DNA of 64,000 nucleotides from Mytilus edulis. Lineage: Eukaryota; Mollusca; Bivalvia; Mytilida; Mytilidae. The DNA is taken from the NCBI RefSeq assembly GCF_963676685.1, contig NC_092349.1:85634604-85698603 (forward strand). The letters run 5' to 3'. Below, piece by piece: positions 23,092 to 36,400 of this stretch; the stretch's first letter is position 1; every line of letters starts with the position of its first letter. The notes below the pieces were generated by a model, which saw only the letters and a program-made list of their open reading frames with translations, was not told the origin of the DNA and did not search any database. The position numbers and the translations under genes were made by a program.

Positions 23092-24164
23092 TTAAGGCGA
23101 AGTGTACGTAATTGCACGCCTCTAGCGGAATACGGGATTAAAAACGTTCGTCGTTAGTTACGCAAGTTATCTCCCTTACTCCAAGAAAGGACACACAAAA
23201 GAGAAACTACTTTCTGCGGTCTATAATAAATCCAACAAGCACTCTTAAGCTGTCTTAAACTTCATAGAAATTATCTAAATAACTCCAATTACAAATCATT
23301 ATGTATGTTGTTCTGTGTGCAGCTTGACTTATTTAAAAACACTGGTTTTTTGTTTTGTTTTAGACGCGTAGGAGAAGGCATTTCGTGTTTATGATATCAA
23401 CAGAAAGAAAAAAACGCCTCACAACAAAATTATAAACAAATAAACAAATAAACATGTAACAATTTTCTTCTATTGATATCAAATTAATTATAATGAACCT
23501 GAATTGACCCAACAATCTCGTTTTAAAAAGCCGTAGTCTTGAACGGAAAACACAACGTAAAGTTTTATAATAGGTTACAAATAATTAATGAAAAACGTGT
23601 GTATTTAATTGTTTAATTTAAAAGACGTTGAAATGTTCGTATTTTGTGCAATTGAAAATTTAAGGACATGATTTATATTCATATAAAAAATCAGACGATA
23701 CCAAGAGAATAATTTGACTACTAGTGCAACACTTACAGCTGGTCGGAAGAACAAATACGGAAAACAAACAAAAAATAAACAAATTAGGCCCCAAAAATTA
23801 TTCAGTAACTTAAAAGTTGTCTCACTCTAACATTTATCTTAAAAGTAAGTAAAAATTATGTCATTCCACTCCCAGTTTTCAACTTTTTCTACATGTGCAG
23901 AAAGTAAACAGGTGTCTTCTATTCCGTCCGCAATTTATGGGAAAACTAAATCTAAATTAAGAACCATATTGAAATTGAAAGTACACATGTAAGATAAAAT
24001 ATAACATGTCATTTCTCCTTTCACAAATTCCAATTTCGAAGAGATATATAGCGAAATCTGTTTTCTTTTATTGTGTCTAGCTGTGTGCATCATTCAAAAT
24101 TAGAGAATGTAATTTTGAAGTATCAAGTCTCAATTGAAGATTATGAATGAATAGAATATAGAAC

Positions 24165-24370
24165 TACGGGGGGAAAGGGGGGGGTAGGACCTTTATCGGA
24201 ACTCCGGGATCGGGTGTTTTTAAGCTCGGGATTTCGGGATTGACCCTTTTGGGATCCGGGAATTCTATTTCCGAATTTCGGGTAGTCGGGATTTAATTTT
24301 TGTTTAATTCAGAACCTCGGGATGTCGTGTTTTTAAGCCCGGGATTACGGGATCTGGATCCCTCCGCCCC
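24165..24370. repeat. GC-rich CGGGAT-type simple repeat patch
   Basis: Many variants of 'cgggatttcggga' with G and C runs at both ends ('gggggaaaggggggg' on the left, 'cctccgccccctttcc' on the right) that are roughly inverted. Clearly GC-richer than its surroundings; possibly a small insertion within the TTAA-flanked element. Confidence 0.6.
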
Positions 24371-24718
24371 CTTTCCCTCTATTATGGTTAAAGAAAAGAG
24401 GTCAGGGAAGTTTTGTAATACTTGTAACTGCAATTTGATATTTAGTGGAATGAGAGGTGAAATATGTTCAGACTATTACATTTCGATTTTTTTTTAAATT
24501 TAACCCAAGTTTACGGCAAGGTGTGTTTAACGACCTCGATGATTATCCATGAGGATCTCGCATTCGGTCAGCTATAGGTTTTCACCTAGTTCATGATCAT
24601 ACAAGAATTGAGAAGCCTGTGGTTTACTAGTCTTATAATATGAGACTTTGGAGTTCATATAATTTACATTCAACGTTTTTTATCGAATATTTCAAGGCTT
24701 TTTGACTATCAATGTTGA

Positions 24719-24753
24719 CCCCCCCCCCCCCCCCAAAAAAAAAAAAAAAAAAA
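24719..24753. repeat. Poly-C followed by poly-A tract
   Basis: About 16 C then about 18 A in direct succession; length is likely unstable in sequencing and between alleles. Confidence 0.9.
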
Positions 24754-25960
24754 TTGGATAAAATGAATGGATTACCGCGCCTATTTCAAACTAAAGTCCT
24801 ATAAACTGACTAGTATTCGAATTTGTTAAAAGAAAAAATTGGTATCTCTCATATTGATTCAATACCGTAATGCCGAAAAACAATCATTTGTTTCCGCGAA
24901 TTCCGAACAGCTAGAAATATATTCCCGAGTTTCAATTTGAGTAGCTCGAATAATTCAAGCCCTTTCCATGTCCGATTTTCTCCCACACGAGAAATGGAGT
25001 ATTCGTACATTAGCTGAATAATACGACTGAATTATTCGGGTTACAATTTGTGTAAATCCCGAATGCACATAAAAGTAAAGGTCCAGCCCTACTTTCGGGA
25101 AAGGACTGTTGTAGATTTCAGATTGATTTCCAGAAATAAAATTCATACAAAAATGTTTCACGCAAATATTCGTCTTCAGACGTGTAAAGTTATACAACGG
25201 TTACTAGACGGTCTGGATTGGGATAAAAAGAAGCGCATGCAATGCATAAAATATATAATGTCGTGGCTCAGCGATGTGTTGAATTTTAGAGATGCACAAA
25301 GATAAGATTAATTTACCCAAATGTACTAAGAATTGCCACACAACTTAAATTTGCTTAAATATTGATTTGTTATCCTGTGTCAGACAGTTTTCTAGCTTGG
25401 CGATCTCCGCACGCACCCGAATATAAAAGACAAATACAATACAATAGTACACAAGACGTAACATAAAGAACTAAAGACCGAGCAACACAAACTCCAACAA
25501 AACGGTATATATTTCATACAAGTATAGAACTATATGAAGCGTCGTAACTGTTGCGGCGACGTCAATAACGTTGTCGTTGTTTTTTGTTTTTTTACACTCA
25601 AGATTCAACTTGAACAGGTTATAGCTTGAAAAGTAGCACGGTTGCTAAGGACTTTCTTTGCACCAATCGATTCCTCAGACATTTTAGAATCGTCTCATAA
25701 ATTTAAAAAAAAATCGATTGTCTAATATAATAGAAAATCTTGAAAATGTAACAATTCCTGCCGAATTTCACGATTTTCCCTATATATCCTTTGTAATTTT
25801 GGTGTGTGATGCTGTTAACTTCAACAGCTCGTATCTCAAAAACGAAAACGGTTACCCCCTTTTTTTATTTTATTTTCCGATTTATTTTTACAAGCAGAAT
25901 CTACATGTAAAATTTTTAAAAAATCCATTGTGTAGTTTAATTACGTACACTTCGCCTTAA

Positions 25961-28185
25961 TTAATTCAAATGTATATATCTTTTTTTATCAGAGCATATG
26001 CTATATGTTTTATTACCAGAACATCCAAATGAATGTGTTGCTGTTAATAATTGTTTGTCTACAAATTGAACGTATAGACCACTTTGTATTATGCTTAATG
26101 TCAATACATACTAATATGTGTTTTTAAGAATATATGTACTGTTCTTGTTTTGCAGAAATGCACTCATGGAAGTACAAAATGATTCGTTAATTCAGATAGG
26201 ATCTCCCCTTGATGACCTTTGCATTGTTGTGATGTAAAAGTCCCTCACTGCTGTGCACTGGTCATGAGGAGAACTACTGCAGAATGAGATACTATATTCC
26301 TCGTTCTATTTTTACTTTTTTTTCCGTATTAATAAACTTCATATCATATTCTTTTAATATTAAATCGGCCTCATTACACTCAATGCCTCTGATCATAATT
26401 ATATCATGGCCTACATTGCTCATTTTACCAATTTATTATTTGTGTATTACTTATTGTGTATTTCACGAATGTTTATATAATCATTGTATTATAATGTTTT
26501 TGTATCTTGCCTGACAAGGGTCCACGATTGGTATAATAAAATAATGTATAATGTATAATGTCTAATGTCACTTGAAGAAAAGAGGACTGAATTGTGGGTT
26601 CGTCAATTGGACCATACAGTACGGTGACAAATAAGGTAAATTTTAAAGTTTAATGGACCGAAATACCTCACAGCTAATTTTGGTCTTATTTTGTAGATAA
26701 ATATAATACCCTTTGATTAAGGCATATCGTAGAGGGCCAAAGTGGCGCAGATTTTTGATAACTGCGGTCAAAGGTCAACAGGGGGATTTTAAAAAATCGT
26801 AAATTATAGACATTTTGTACAATTTCTCGGTAGTCTCTCATGTTAACTGAGAAATTATTTTTATGGAAGCTTGTTCAGGGATGTTCTACGAATGCAAATA
26901 GACATATTTATGTCTTATTGCCAGACATTAGTGATACATACTCTCGCTTGCAACATGTACGAAAATGAAAAATATCTCTATTTGTTACGGAAGTTATCGA
27001 CGAAAAATATTTATAATTATGATTAAGCTTTGCAATGATATATAGCCTCATTTAAAGGTATTTTGGGGAAAGTTTGGTTAAAATGCCATAAAGAACAGAA
27101 GACAAATAAGAATTGTAAAGTTAACACCATGATGTGATGAAAAAATTGATGAAATTGTTGGCTTATTTATTAAACTTAAAAGGATGTTACAACTATAAAA
27201 ATAGTCTTCATGTTCATGGCACTATAGTATATGAAGTTTGTTTTATGTTGATAAATAAATCAGTATTATAGCAATAGCAGCAATAGCACAATGAGAAGAT
27301 GTGTCCCGACTTAATTTTGTTTTATAAAACAACAACAGACGTGGTTGTCGTTTGTTGATTTGGTTTATAAATGTTTTTCGTGTCTAGTTTTTTTTTTTAT
27401 AGATATGACCGTTGCAATAGTTTTCCAGTTTGAATGGTTTTACACTAGTCATTTTTGGGGACCCTTCATAACTTACAGTTCGGTGTGATCTGTGTTGAAG
27501 ACCGTACTTTGACCTATAATGGTTTACTTTTACAAATCATGATCTGGATGGAGAGTTGTCTCATTGGCACTGCTCATATCACATCTTCTTATATCTATAA
27601 ACAATGGCATATATAGCCGAATTGAAAGCCAGATATATATCTATATATATATATACGAATTACAAACAAACACGATTTACAGAGATATTACGCTTCAAAA
27701 GAAGCTGTCTATGTATACTTATAATACACTAACACTAGACATCAACGTAATACTAGAAAAAGTGGATGTCAATGTATGGCGTTGACAATACTCATCAGTT
27801 TATTCAGATCACCATGAACTGATGATTGACCTTTACTTCTGCGGACATTTTGCCAATTTCGAGTATAAACACGTGTCGCATTCTAAATAAGAACGCGAAC
27901 TGCTGTTGGTGTGGCAGACATCAGGGGTCTAATAATTTAAAAAAAAAAAACCAGTTGCATATATCGTGAATAGGTAAAAACTGTATGTGGCTTAGGTTGA
28001 AGAAACGCCTCATGTCTGAAATCACAACTCATAATGTTTAACATCTCAGGAAAAGACCTTATTAGAAAATATAGAAATAAAACATAACTGTCTTGATTTT
28101 AATATGATACAACCCCTGGAATAATTTTTCAATATCTGTTTGTTGGCAAACAGAGGCGGCAGAATAATTCTTCTGCTTCAGTCAC
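25961..28185. other. Intergenic, with inverted family A copy
   Basis: 26500-26575 reads like the end of a retroelement, with 'aataatgtataatgtataat' tandem units. An inverted family A copy lies at 27385-27590 and a (TA)n tract at 27635-27655. No gene seen. Confidence 0.45.
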
Positions 28186-29104
28186 TTACAATTACTCCCT
28201 CCAATTTAGAACGTATGTAAAAGTAGCCCTACTCTGACACAAAATAGTGCTTTTGATGTCCTTGTTTTCTGAATTTTGGGTTTCACCGCATTTCTCCTGG
28301 TTTTCTGGAAATCTAAAATTAGTATACTATGGAATATTTAGAAAGGCTGTGAAAATTGCAAAATTTGGTTGAACAGATAGGGATTTTTAATTGGTGGTCT
28401 GACACCTTAAGAGAAATGAGGTGAAACCCAAAATTCAGAAAACAATTGATTTTTTGGTCTTAACTGATCATTTGAAATAATAGTAGCCAGATTTTAATCT
28501 TTTTTGGAGCAAAAAGTCACAAATTGCAAATTTAGAGCCTTAAACCTGAAAGTGTGCTATGGAGTGCAAAAACAACTTACTGTGCATTTATAACAATTTA
28601 TAACATTTTTTATATGAAAGCATATTGTCAGGGTGGGAAAAGCTAAAAAAAAAGCACACATTCAGGTTTAAGGCTCTAAATTTCAACCAAATTTTGCAAT
28701 TTTCACAGCTTTCTAAATATTTTACCTTAAGTTTGACTTCATAGAAACCAGGTATATCCTTAATTGTACATGTATCAGCTTTCTACATGCCAATTTTCAC
28801 CATACCTTTAAAGCCTTCTAACAAAATAACTGACCATCAAACAGTTGTACTCCAAAACAAAAACCTGGTTTTCTGGAAATCTAAAATTAGTATACTATGG
28901 AGTGCATTAATCCTCAATTTTTAATGCAAACTCATAGACAAGTAAATTTTGGCTCAAAATGATCTAGATATATTTCTCTTTCACCAAAAGTTTCATTTCT
29001 GCAAATTTGTTGGTTAGTTTAAGTAAACAAGGACATCAAAAGCACTATTTTGTGTCAGAGTAGGGCTACTTTTACATACGTTCTAAATTGGAGGGAGTAA
29101 TTGG
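28186..29104. mobile_element. Foldback element, ~0.92 kb, ~74-bp terminal arms
   Basis: The ends AATTACTCCCTCCAATTTAG and its exact complement (29085-29104) enclose inverted arms that match through the 'aagtagccctactctgacac' and 'cttttgatgtccttg' blocks. Inside are further nested inversions (28265-28310 against 28415-28442; 28330-28375 against 28680-28720), so the piece can fold into several stems. 'ggtggtctgacacctta' occurs directly repeated at 28393 and 29104. No coding capacity. Confidence 0.75.
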
Positions 29105-31352
29105 TGGTCTGACACCTTATAGATGGTTTTAAAGCCGTACGTCATTGTATCACACGAAAGTCAGTGCATTGTAATCATTATCCATATGGAAATTATTGTT
29201 ATCTACTAACCGGCCAGGCAAAATATTCATCAGAGAGGTTGGAATACATTGTAAAATTAGAAATACATTTGTTAATGTAATTTGAAATTTCGAACGATCG
29301 TAAACAGCTTTTCACAATTTTTCGCAACAAGAAAGATCTGTAAACAAATGTAACTGGCAAACTATACGACAACGTAAATGTTTTTTCCCCTCTGTTTTGA
29401 TAACAAATCACCATGTTGACCTTCTATTCGTTTTTGAAAAGCAACATCATGCTCAAACTAATTTGAAGCATCAGAAGCAAATTCAATTTCATAAAGTAAT
29501 TAATACTCAGCGGCGCTGAATTTTGAAGAGGGTTGTCCTTGAAGTTATGTATGAAGAGTAAACTCACCACTGGATGGCCTGTCTGATAACTTGCGTCATT
29601 TAAAACGATATCGACTCGCTCAAATGATTTGATATTGCTTAGCTTGTTGTATGACTTTTGCCACGGACATTTTTACTAGTCATGGTAAGGCCATGGAGCG
29701 TGTTTTAATTAAAGTTGATTCATAACCACACGCATTCTTTTTTCCTTAAACCAAATGCATCAAAATGTTTTCTTCTTGTAAATGTAAAGGATTAAATAAT
29801 AACACGACCTAAGTCTTATTTAATGGAATTAGGACTGCAAATAATTTTCCGGAATATTTCAGATGTGTTCCAATGTGGTTTATAAATTAGGCTTTTCGGA
29901 CACAAATTTTGATACAAATCAATGTTTTTATCTATAAAACTTTTTTAAGAAAATTCATTGTGAAAAACAGCATTGCATATGACAGGGGAAAATAGGAAAA
30001 GGGAGCGTTACATGACTTATTGAGGTGAAAATTGAATAGTAATAGCACTAATGTGATGAGTATGGACAGTATTATAAAAAGGCTTGTAAAAGTTGATTTT
30101 TATGTTCTATCAAAATAATTATTGTATAAAAAATCAAAACTTCTTAATTAAATATTGGTTGTTCCACTCTTTTTGTGAAAATTTACTGTTATATTTATAC
30201 TTTGACAGACGAGAAGACCAAATAAATGTTACATGCATTTTAAAATCGTCCAATTCACTCAATCTATATTCATATGATAGTAAAGTTTGATGTCAAATGA
30301 AAGCTGATACATCATTCTTTCGTCTGATACCTTTTTTTAATGATAATATCTTCATTCGGGAATTTATTATAAGCGTTCCCGTGTTTGAAAATATAAAAGA
30401 ACAAAATCCGAAAGTCACACTTTAACGCGATTTTACAAAAAAAAATGCACCGTGGGAAAACTCTATGACAGGGCTAAAATGAAAATATATTGATTGATTG
30501 TTGGTTGCTTAACGTCCAGTGGCAAATATTTCATGCATGTTCAGGACGAAAACAAGCGGTTAACAATAAATACAATAGGTAGGTTTTGTAATTAAAGAGG
30601 CCAATGAAAGTATATAATGTTTACTCTGAGTGATTTCTTTCTAACCAAAATTTTGTAAACGATGTGTAACGTTTGTTGTTGTTTTCTAAACGCTACAAAC
30701 GTATTAACAAATACACCGTTTAATCAGTGTTTACTGACCCTGTTTGAATTTTCAATAATGCATGTACATGTTGTTGGTAAACAGACTTTTTTTACAAACG
30801 TAGAAACAAATACAACGTTTAATCAGGTTAGAAAGAAATGGAGATGAACGACAAACTGTAGACGCATTTCTAGCTAGTGCATAGTTTGTCAAAGTTTACG
30901 GCGTAAATTTTGCAAACGTATGTTAGAAACAAATTATCAAAACATTTGCGCGCTTAGCCGTTTGCATAGTTAGAAAGAAATGCACTCTCTATCTTCATGT
31001 GGATTTTAAGCTGTGAGAGGTATTTCGGTTCATTAAACTCTTTAAATAAGCGTATCAATATATACCTATATTATGTATATTCAAAACCAGACTGCATGAA
31101 GTTTATAAATAGCGCATTTAAATCATAATTTTTTAGAGTTATTTCATAAAAGATAAATATTTTCAATAACAGTAACAGTAATGACGGGTGCTTTTTCGTC
31201 CTTATTTTTGACCACGACAATGCTATTTACACAAGATTTTTTATTTATTTTTAATTATACAATTACCTAAACGTGAGAACAGGGTGAATGGATTTACACT
31301 TGTTATAAAGAAAAAAGTGGCCTTTAACAAATGAAAACAGGTCTTTTTCACA
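29105..31352. other. Region upstream of the DUF229-family gene
   Basis: A family D copy at 30487-30545. Between 30634 and 30980, 'tttctttctaac' and 'ttagaaagaaatg' recur in inverted and direct order around 'aaacgta' words. The promoter of the downstream gene must lie in or near here, but no convincing core element was recognised. Confidence 0.4.
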
Positions 31353-33416
31353 ATGGGTGATCCTCCTACAAGATCGTTTTCATGGATTATAAAAACTAGT
31401 TCATTAATGTGCATTTTACTTTCGAGTTTTTACATATTTTTATACAGAAATAGTATAAATCTATACATGGGAAGGAATATTTCTTTAGATTTTTCAACCC
31501 AAAAATATAAAGAATCCAAAATTACTAGTTTTTCTTTACGAGCAATAGGAGATTCGAAGGAAGTACATCAATTTAATTCTACAACCAACGTTTCAAGCAA
31601 AAGTTATAATGGATTTAATGAAAACAATCAGTCAGCAAAGCAAGGGTCTTGGAAATTTCTTGTGGATTCAGAAAATTGCAAAATTCCTGACCTGGATCCA
31701 TTCGATGATAAAATTAAAGATTTGTTGATACTTCATTCCGAACCTTACAAGTGCGATGATAGCGATTTTATAACATATATTCAAAATGACACGTTATTTC
31801 TCAATTTGACGAAGAAAGCACGACAACACGTATCATACTGCCGGTTCAAACCGATTTATTTTAACGGCATTACTGGCAAGGCAAGTGAACCATTTATATA
31901 TTTTATTGATATAGAAGATGAATTCTTAAAGGTGGAATGCTTTGATCATTCTGGAGATTTAGTTGTTGAAAATTTCCACATAAATTTTAAACCAAAAATT
32001 CCAAAATTGTACGAAGCAGACGACAGGAGTAAATTTGACAAAGAGAATAATAAAAATATTACAGAGTCAACGAAGAACACTATGTATTCTAAACGACAGT
32101 CGGTGACCGACAAGAAAATGGATTTTGCAATAACTGATCGCTTGAATATAATGTTGATAATGATTGATTCAACATCGCGTATTAATTCTTTACGATATTT
32201 CACCAATACCCGTCGTTATCTGACTGAGACATTGGGAGCAGTGGAGCTGCTGGGATACAACAAACTAGCAGACAATACAATGGTCAACATGGTCCCATTT
32301 CTGACAGGAGAATTTGCCAAAAATCTGACATGTTTAAAAAGTCAGCAAGGAGTAGATAATTGCTCTTTTATTTGGCAAAAATATTCACAAAATGGATATT
32401 TAACACATTTTGGTGAAGACATGACATTTGCAGGAACATTTCATTACACACTAAATGGATTTAAAGAGCAACCTACAGATTATTACGACAGACCGTTTTA
32501 TTATCACAACGAAAAGTCTTCCGATGGCGTGGCAGATACATGCTTTCATGGAAAATCCTCGTCCGAATCTCTGTACCAAAGGATGTATGACCTGGCTTAT
32601 AATCTGAGAAACCAGCGTTACTTTTCCCTCAATATTCACTCACGAAATACACATACTTATCTCGAGGGTCTTGCAGATATGGACAATTTGACACTTGACA
32701 CAATATCAAAATTATATGAGAATAATTTGCTTAATAATACTTTCATGGCAATTTTTGGTGATCATGGTTTACGTTTTGGTGAAGTTAGACAGACTTTTGT
32801 TGGTCAGTTAGAAGAAAGGTTGCCTATGCTGTTTCTATACCTACCCGAGTGGTTCAGAAACAAATATAGTGACCACATGACCAATTTAAAAACAAATTCT
32901 AGACGTCTAACAACCCACTTTGATATGTTTTACACTCTATTAGATTTGTTAAACTTGGACAAGAAGGGACCGGTCAAGAGAGGAATTTCCCTTTTTCGTG
33001 AGATTCCACGTGACAGGACATGTGAAGATGCTTATATAGACCAACATTGGTGCACGTGCAATTATCATCTTAACGTAATGGATAATGATACAGTTAAAAA
33101 CACATTATCAAACATTTTGATAGAACATCTCAATTCTTTGTTGGAAAATTATGATAAAGAGACAAAATGTTCCAACTTGACTTTAGTGTCTGTAGTTTCG
33201 TCTGTAACAGTAACATCTAAATCAGGACAAGATAAGGGTCACAGAATTGTAATTAAAACAGAACCAGGAAATGGAGTATTTGAATCCACTCTTAGATATC
33301 AATCTAGTTCCGGTTCATTTCAAGTGAAAGGAGATGTCAGTAGACTGAGTAAATATGGCGACAATTCAAAATGCGTTAAAGGGAAAACCTTACGAAAAAT
33401 ATGTTTTTGTATTTAA
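31353..33416 (+). CDS. DUF229 family (sulfatase/alkaline-phosphatase-like) type II membrane protein
   Basis: Single uninterrupted 687-residue frame. The ATG is preceded by an in-frame TGA eight codons upstream, so the start is well fixed. Short cytoplasmic N-terminus, one membrane-spanning segment (about 15-31), a low-complexity stem with several N-glycosylation sequons, then the conserved domain. The domain shows LNIMLIMIDSTSRINSLRYF (about 264-283), FGDHGLRFGEVRQT (about 468-481), LPMLFLYLPEWF and a Cys-rich CEDAYIDQHWCTC (about 557-569). These motifs are characteristic of the DUF229 family, which has the alkaline phosphatase fold and is strongly expanded in invertebrates. The catalytic function of the family is not established. 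The lack of introns may mean a retro-derived or single-exon family member. There is no sign of decay. Confidence 0.92.
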   Translation: MGDPPTRSFSWIIKTSSLMCILLSSFYIFLYRNSINLYMGRNISLDFSTQKYKESKITSFSLRAIGDSKEVHQFNSTTNVSSKSYNGFNENNQSAKQGSWKFLVDSENCKIPDLDPFDDKIKDLLILHSEPYKCDDSDFITYIQNDTLFLNLTKKARQHVSYCRFKPIYFNGITGKASEPFIYFIDIEDEFLKVECFDHSGDLVVENFHINFKPKIPKLYEADDRSKFDKENNKNITESTKNTMYSKRQSVTDKKMDFAITDRLNIMLIMIDSTSRINSLRYFTNTRRYLTETLGAVELLGYNKLADNTMVNMVPFLTGEFAKNLTCLKSQQGVDNCSFIWQKYSQNGYLTHFGEDMTFAGTFHYTLNGFKEQPTDYYDRPFYYHNEKSSDGVADTCFHGKSSSESLYQRMYDLAYNLRNQRYFSLNIHSRNTHTYLEGLADMDNLTLDTISKLYENNLLNNTFMAIFGDHGLRFGEVRQTFVGQLEERLPMLFLYLPEWFRNKYSDHMTNLKTNSRRLTTHFDMFYTLLDLLNLDKKGPVKRGISLFREIPRDRTCEDAYIDQHWCTCNYHLNVMDNDTVKNTLSNILIEHLNSLLENYDKETKCSNLTLVSVVSSVTVTSKSGQDKGHRIVIKTEPGNGVFESTLRYQSSSGSFQVKGDVSRLSKYGDNSKCVKGKTLRKICFCI

Positions 33417-33466
33417 TTAGATGATTCCATTGACATTTTTGTATAGCGGCTACTCTACTAAAAAAA

Positions 33467-33472
33467 ATAAAG
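33467..33472 (+). promoter_or_regulatory. Candidate polyadenylation signal AATAAA
   Basis: AATAAA lies 51 nt after the stop codon of the DUF229-family gene, at a plausible distance for a short 3'UTR. Confidence 0.55.
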
Positions 33473-36400
33473 GTACTATAGTAGGTCTACGAAATTTCAT
33501 ACATTATTACTAACCATTTAAGAATCGAAAATGAATGCTTTCATCCTCAGATATTAATATGATTAGAAAAGAAATCCAAATTTTGGAACTAAATTCAGTG
33601 AAGAAAATCTGTAAGCTGTTACACCTGTATCTGAATTATCATATGAATCCTGCAAATAAGTTACAACTTGTAGATTATCTATTGAAGTCCATAGCGCTTA
33701 TAACATGAATCATAATATGGTGTTAATATAAATTTGTTAGTAAATTTTCTTTGATATTTCAACTCCCCGCTTATCTAATATGTTCTTGCTCTTATTCATA
33801 CATTTATACATGTATATTTGAAAAAGTTTTCTGTATTACACTAAATATAATAATAATAAGATGCACTGGTCAGTGGCGGATCCAGAAATTTTCATAAGTG
33901 GGGGCCCACTGACTGACCTAAGAGGGGGCCCGCTCCAGTCACGCTTCAGTGATTCCCTATATAAGCAACCAATTTTTTTCCCAAAAAGGGGGGGGGGGCT
34001 GCCCCCCCCCCCCCCTTAATCCGCCTCTGTTGGTATTATTGCCAATCGCCATAGTCCAAATGACGAAGAAGTAATTATAAGCAACTGTGTTTTATATTTA
34101 CTATTCTTCAGTACGTCTGTTTTTTGTTTGGTATATACTGTTGTGACCTTCTGCTGTTGTCTGTTCTATGGTCGGGTTGTTGTCTCTTTGACACATTCCC
34201 AATTTCCATTCTCAATTTTATGTTGTTTTTCTTTCAGTCGTTTTTATATTTTGCCATGGCATTTCTGTAACTTTTTTAAATTTTAAATTGAATATATCCT
34301 TTTGGTATCAATCGCCTCTCCTCTTTTTATACCATGACATGCTAATAAAATCGGCTCTATTTCTGATAGGTGATCTAAGAATGTTTTCCTAACCAAGTAA
34401 ACTTATTAAGTCAAATGTATTTCAACTCACAACACACATATTATCCCGATATATATGCGACTGCGACTGGCAAAAAGGGCCAATTTTTGCAGCATTTACG
34501 ATTTCGTATTATGACGTACGGTAAAGTTGACGTTGTCAAATCTAAACGAGCACCTGTATTTCGTACCTACATGTTACATATTTATATTATATGTTATTAA
34601 TCAGTGCACTATTAATGTCTAAATATCAGCTTCTATATATCAACAAGCGATAGGGTCTATGATAAGTAAAGAAAACATTCAGTATGGTGACTTTTTAAAG
34701 TGTAATGGCTGTATACGATAAAAGTTTGTCAAGCAGTTCACTGCCTCTGTATCAATAGTAAACACAATCTTCCCCGAAGCCATTCAACAAGTACACATCT
34801 AAACAAATTGAATACAAATAAATTTACTTAATACAAATCTTTATTCTTAAATTTAAAATAAATAGAAGATTTTCTTGTTTATATATAAGATTTTCTTTGA
34901 AAAGATTTCTTTCAACATTTTCTTTAAAAGTATCAATATGTTTCACTTTTTAGACTAGGTGATAAATATTGACGAAAATGGTACCTGAAGAATAGAAAGT
35001 TTTCTTTATAAAAATTTGAATACAGTCTCGGAACAAATAATTAAGTTTCAATTATTTAATATGAGAAAAAAATGTGTTAAAATCTAATTGGTGCATGTCA
35101 TATTTTGTGTAATACATGTATCTAATTTCGACAAAAAGACACAATTTAGCTAATGTTGAAACTGTTTAAATATTAAGCGGAATAAAAACTAACGCTCTGT
35201 ATTGTCATTATGTTGCTTAGGCCTCGGTTTAGACATTAGAAGGAACGGTTATATCTTTGTCGTGTTCACGGTTTAGATCGGACGGTTTTATCTTCGTTGT
35301 GTTCACGCTTTAGGCTTTAGATCGGACTGTATGGTATATATTCGTTGTGTTCTCGGTTAATTTTTTTTAATTCAGAAACAGATGAATAAATACGTACATG
35401 GTATGCAAATATCAAAAATCATCAAAGGGACCTTAAGAGCTACGTTTTCGCAGCTACATATGACGTGGATCTGTACTTTACATCCCGTCATTGTGTTTAT
35501 GTGTTATTTGTTGTTAATATATTGTTAATTTTTGTATTCTTGTCTTTGTTTTCTCTATTGTGCTTTGTCTATATGCCTAATTTTTGTGCTTCTTTGTTAC
35601 ATATTTGTTTGTTTTTACAGTGATGAAGATTATAACACAATGTTGACTGATGTACCCCTATTTTTAATTTTCCGTTTTGAATTTTTCTCTGAGTTCAGTA
35701 TTTTTGTGATTTTAGTCCTATTTTGACAATTACATAGACAACACTGAAAAGGCTTTCCTTAAAATTCGCTTCGTGTGGTTTTGGTTAAACAACTACAAAC
35801 GGCATATTCTTTAGATCCAATGATTTGGCTGAATAAATGGAAGAAATATCACTCAAAATATAAGGAGATAAACTAGCCATGTCTTGAGGAAACGATGATA
35901 GTCGGCCGGAAGGTGAAGATAAATGGCTTACCCGTGGTAAGAAAGAGCCATTGTCTCTTCCTCGTAAAAGATATCCTTGTAGATTTCGAAAAAGAGTAGG
36001 CCAATGCCGCTACAAGGCAGCACTTGCACCCGCAAAGTGGAAAGGGATTAATATATGTTTCAAAACTTGTTTCCCAATCCACTATAAATAAATATATTTA
36101 AACTAAATATATATAAATACATAGTTTTTTTTTAACATTCCTAACAAATGATCTTGTAAGAGAATAATCACCCATCGTGTTCTTGAGACCAAATGTGGTC
36201 TAATTGGCAATGGCACAACTCTCTACATACAATAGACGACAATGAGATAGAGGTTTACAACTATAGGATGTTTGCTTGTTATGTTTTGGAATTTTTATCA
36301 GATTTTCGAAATCCTCTGGTTTTATCCATTTGAATGCATTAAAAAATTTTGCCCATGGACCCCCATTTTTCTTTTTTTAAATCTTTTACATGTAAAATTA

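Larger units (their letters stand above)
23096..25956. mobile_element. 2.86-kb element with 18-bp TIRs flanked by TTAA
   Basis: GGCGAAGTGTACGTAATT at 23096 is exactly inverted at 25939-25956, and both ends abut TTAA (23092-23095 and 25957-25960). TTAA target duplication with terminal inverted repeats is the hallmark of the piggyBac superfamily. No transposase reading frame was found inside; the longest frames are below 90 codons. A non-autonomous or decayed copy is most likely. It contains the CGGGAT repeat patch (24165-24370) and a poly-C/poly-A run. Confidence 0.7.

Noticed and set aside
25048-25305. 85-codon plus-strand frame inside the TTAA-flanked element
   Set aside because: No transposase motif (no DDD catalytic pattern) and no similarity I recognise; too short to call.
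26284-26514. Hydrophobic 76-codon plus-strand frame
   Set aside because: AT-rich DNA gives Ile/Leu/Phe/Tyr-rich frames by chance; no start context or neighbours support it.
35873-36082. Frames on both strands in a slightly GC-richer patch
   Set aside because: Three frames are partly open, none has domain features, and no splice partner was found.
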